Positions 11,265-13,159 of a DNA stretch of 13,159 nt are shown here, one piece after another. The notes beneath the pieces were generated by a model that saw only the letters and a program-made list of their open reading frames with translations, had not been told where the DNA came from and ran no database searches. Position 1 is the first letter of the stretch; the number at the start of each line of letters is the position of its first letter. Position numbers and translations under genes: made by a program. Source of the stretch: Candidatus Altarchaeales archaeon WOR_SM1_86-2 (GTDB lineage Archaea; Altiarchaeota; Altiarchaeia; IMC4; MCBC01); NCBI GenBank assembly GCA_001723855.1, contig MCBC01000005.1, forward strand, positions 1 through 13,159. The letters run 5' to 3'.

Positions 11265-13159
11265 ATGACCAAGCAATTAAACCTGCCGGAAATAGAAGAG
11301 GAAGTTCAGAGATACTGGGAGGAAAACAGCATATTCCAGCGCCTGTGCGAGATGAGAAAAGCGGGAAAAAAATATTATTTCTGCCAGGGACCCCCATTCA
11401 CGACGGGGTATGCGCATATAGGTCATGCATGGAACCACACAATCAAGGATTTAGTTATCCGCTACAAAACAATGCAGGGCTGCGATGTTTTTAGAAGAGC
11501 GGGCTGGGACATGCACGGGCTCCCCATTGAAGTTAAAGTTGAGCAAGAAGTGCTGAAGAGCAGGAGCAAGAAGGAAATTGAAGAGTACGGGATCGATAAT
11601 TTTATCCGCGAGTGTAAAAAATTTGCAATCCAGAATATGCATGCAATGACCCGGCAGATTAAAAGGCTTGGAATATGGCTCGACTGGGATGACCCCTATA
11701 TGACAATTGATAAAAGGTATATGGAGGGCGTGTGGTTTGGAATAAAAAAAGCACATGAGCAGGATTTGCTCTACACCGACCGCAGGGTCATTCACTGGTG
11801 CCCAAGATGCGAGACAGCGATGGCAGGGTACGAGGTAAGGGACGAATACAGGGATGTTACGGACCCCTCAATTTTTGTTAAGGCAAAATTGGCAGATAGA
11901 GAAGAGTTTATATTGATATGGACGACAACACCATGGACGCTGCCGGCGAATGTCGCGATAGCGGTTCATCCCGGATATGGTTATGTCAGAGTCAGGGTTG
12001 GCGGCGAGATATTAATTTTAGCGGAAGAGCTTATTGAGGTACTTGAAAAAACCGGGCGGGAATATGAAGTCCTAAGTAAATTTAAGGGCAGCGAACTTGA
12101 AGAACTGAAATATGAACCGATGCTGAACATTCCGATACAGCGGGATTTTGAGCATAAGGTTGTTTTAGCGGCGGAACTTGTAACACTTGAGGAAGGAACG
12201 GGATGCGTTCACATCGCTCCGGGTCACGGCGTGGAAGATGAAGCAGTCGGAGTTAAATATGATCTAAAGAAATTGTCGCCGGTGGATGCATCCGGCAGAT
12301 TTACGATCGAACCCTACAGGGAGATTTATGTCAGGAATGCAAACAAGATCATAATTAACGATCTGGAAAACTCAGGGAAATTATTTAAAGAGGAAACCGT
12401 CTTTCACCGCTATCCGCACTGCTGGAGATGCAAAACGCCGTTGATCCTGAGAACAACAAACCAGTGGTTTTTAGCGGTTTCAAAAATAAAAGAAAAATTA
12501 TTGGAAAAGAATGAGGAAATTCAATGGGTGCCCGAGTGGATCGGATCGGGGGGGGACAGCAGGTTTGGGAACTGGCTTTTAAACGCCGAGGACTGGTGCA
12601 TCTCAAGGCAGCGCTACTGGAACACCCCGCTGCCGGTATGGAAATGTGAATGCGGAAACATTGAGGTGATCGGAACCATTGATGAATTGGTTGAAAAGGC
12701 GGCCCAGGATATTGATATTGAAACCCTTGACCTGCACAGGCCGGCGATTGATAGGATAACATTAAAATGTGAATGCGGAAAAGAAATGCATAGAGTAAAG
12801 GATGTAATGGACGTATGGCTTGACTCGGGATGCGCGTCATGGGCAAATTTAGGATACCCCTATAAAAAAGAAAATTTTAATGCATTATTCCCCGTTGACT
12901 TTATTACGGAAGGCAGCGACCAGACACGGGGCTGGTTTTATTCGTTGCTTGTAAGTTCCGTGATCTCATTTGACAGCATTGCATATAAACAGGTGCTGTA
13001 TCACGGCTTTACGCTGGACTCAGAGGGCAGGAAAATGTCGAAGTCACTTGGAAATGTGATTGATCCGTTGGAGATGGTTGATAAATACGGCGCAGATACA
13101 TTCAGGTTCTACATGCTGTGGACAACCGCTCCCTGGGAAGACCTCCGTTTTTCAGAAGA
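11265..13159 (+). CDS. ileS: Isoleucyl-tRNA synthetase, first 631 residues (3' end outside window)
   Basis: Class I aminoacyl-tRNA synthetase that charges tRNA-Ile with isoleucine. The frame is open from the ATG at 11265 to the window edge with no interruption. Landmarks in order: 'GPPFTTGYAHIGHAW' with the HIGH motif at 51-54; 'WCPRCETAMAGYEV', a zinc-knuckle-like region; the CP1 editing domain with 'WTTTPWTLPANVAIAV' and 'GTGCVHIAPGHGVEDE'; 'HCWRCKTPLI'; 'WCISRQRYWNTPLPVW'; 'DVWLDSGCASWA'; 'FITEGSDQTRGWFYS'; and KMSKS at 590-594. The 'DQTRGWFYS' form and overall spacing agree with the archaeal/eukaryotic-type enzyme, normally about 1,000 residues or more, so roughly the last 400 are missing. 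Apart from divergent hps-rraA, no functional link to neighbours is apparent. Confidence 0.96.
   Translation, partial: MTKQLNLPEIEEEVQRYWEENSIFQRLCEMRKAGKKYYFCQGPPFTTGYAHIGHAWNHTIKDLVIRYKTMQGCDVFRRAGWDMHGLPIEVKVEQEVLKSRSKKEIEEYGIDNFIRECKKFAIQNMHAMTRQIKRLGIWLDWDDPYMTIDKRYMEGVWFGIKKAHEQDLLYTDRRVIHWCPRCETAMAGYEVRDEYRDVTDPSIFVKAKLADREEFILIWTTTPWTLPANVAIAVHPGYGYVRVRVGGEILILAEELIEVLEKTGREYEVLSKFKGSELEELKYEPMLNIPIQRDFEHKVVLAAELVTLEEGTGCVHIAPGHGVEDEAVGVKYDLKKLSPVDASGRFTIEPYREIYVRNANKIIINDLENSGKLFKEETVFHRYPHCWRCKTPLILRTTNQWFLAVSKIKEKLLEKNEEIQWVPEWIGSGGDSRFGNWLLNAEDWCISRQRYWNTPLPVWKCECGNIEVIGTIDELVEKAAQDIDIETLDLHRPAIDRITLKCECGKEMHRVKDVMDVWLDSGCASWANLGYPYKKENFNALFPVDFITEGSDQTRGWFYSLLVSSVISFDSIAYKQVLYHGFTLDSEGRKMSKSLGNVIDPLEMVDKYGADTFRFYMLWTTAPWEDLRFSE

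Noticed and set aside
12385..12846. Minus-strand open frame of 153 codons inside ileS
   Set aside because: Pro/Ser/His-rich shadow of the strongly supported IleRS reading frame.

Overview
The window looks like archaeal chromosome, most likely from an anaerobic euryarchaeon of the ANME-1 / Syntrophoarchaeia type. The archaeal signs are a type 2 isopentenyl-diphosphate isomerase (mevalonate pathway), a fused hexulose-phosphate synthase/RraA protein, an archaeal-style IleRS, HdrB and HdrC homologues, and AT-rich TATA-like elements 20-35 bases before several starts that lack a Shine-Dalgarno sequence. The lineage guess rests mainly on a MetF + MetV + HdrBC cluster. ANME-1 and relatives are known to lack the F420-dependent reductase Mer and to carry MetF instead. 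That is inference; no rRNA or mcr gene is present to confirm it.

Layout. (a) 1-100: tail of a possible plus-strand gene. (b) 101-4502: an AT-rich accessory block, all on the minus strand. In transcription order it holds a DUF5678-like small protein overlapping a retropepsin-like aspartic protease; a TPR gene broken by two single-base deletions, a two-TM membrane protein and a YhcG/DUF1016 PDDEXK nuclease that overlap end to start; a pair of hairpins; and a secreted, membrane-anchored CARDB protein. (c) 4586-6099: the isomerase gene fni, divergent from a QueD/PTPS-family gene. (d) 6098-9723: the redox cluster on the minus strand, in order metV, a 70-residue unknown protein, metF, a decayed 330-bp stretch, hdrC, hdrB, then a fragment of a second metF. 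(e) 9724-9929: a promoter region, an inverted repeat and a possible toxin-gene scrap. (f) 9930-11213: fused Hps-RraA, minus strand, divergent from ileS (11265 onward), which runs off the window.

How the genes work together. MetF and MetV would interconvert methylene- and methyl-tetrahydropterin. HdrC and HdrB would supply or accept the electrons, as in the MetVF-HdrCBA-MvhD complex of Moorella. HdrA and MvhD are absent here. In a methane- or alkane-oxidising archaeon this set would replace Mer in the C1 pathway. The fused Hps-RraA would feed ribulose monophosphate chemistry, fni isoprenoid lipid synthesis, and the QueD-like protein a pterin or archaeosine precursor.

The most notable points are the HdrA-less MetFV-HdrBC cluster with a decayed second metF directly after hdrB, the small unknown gene between metV and metF, an Arg in place of the expected catalytic His in the QueD-like protein, and the frameshifted TPR gene whose 120-bp internal repeat independently shows that a base is missing.
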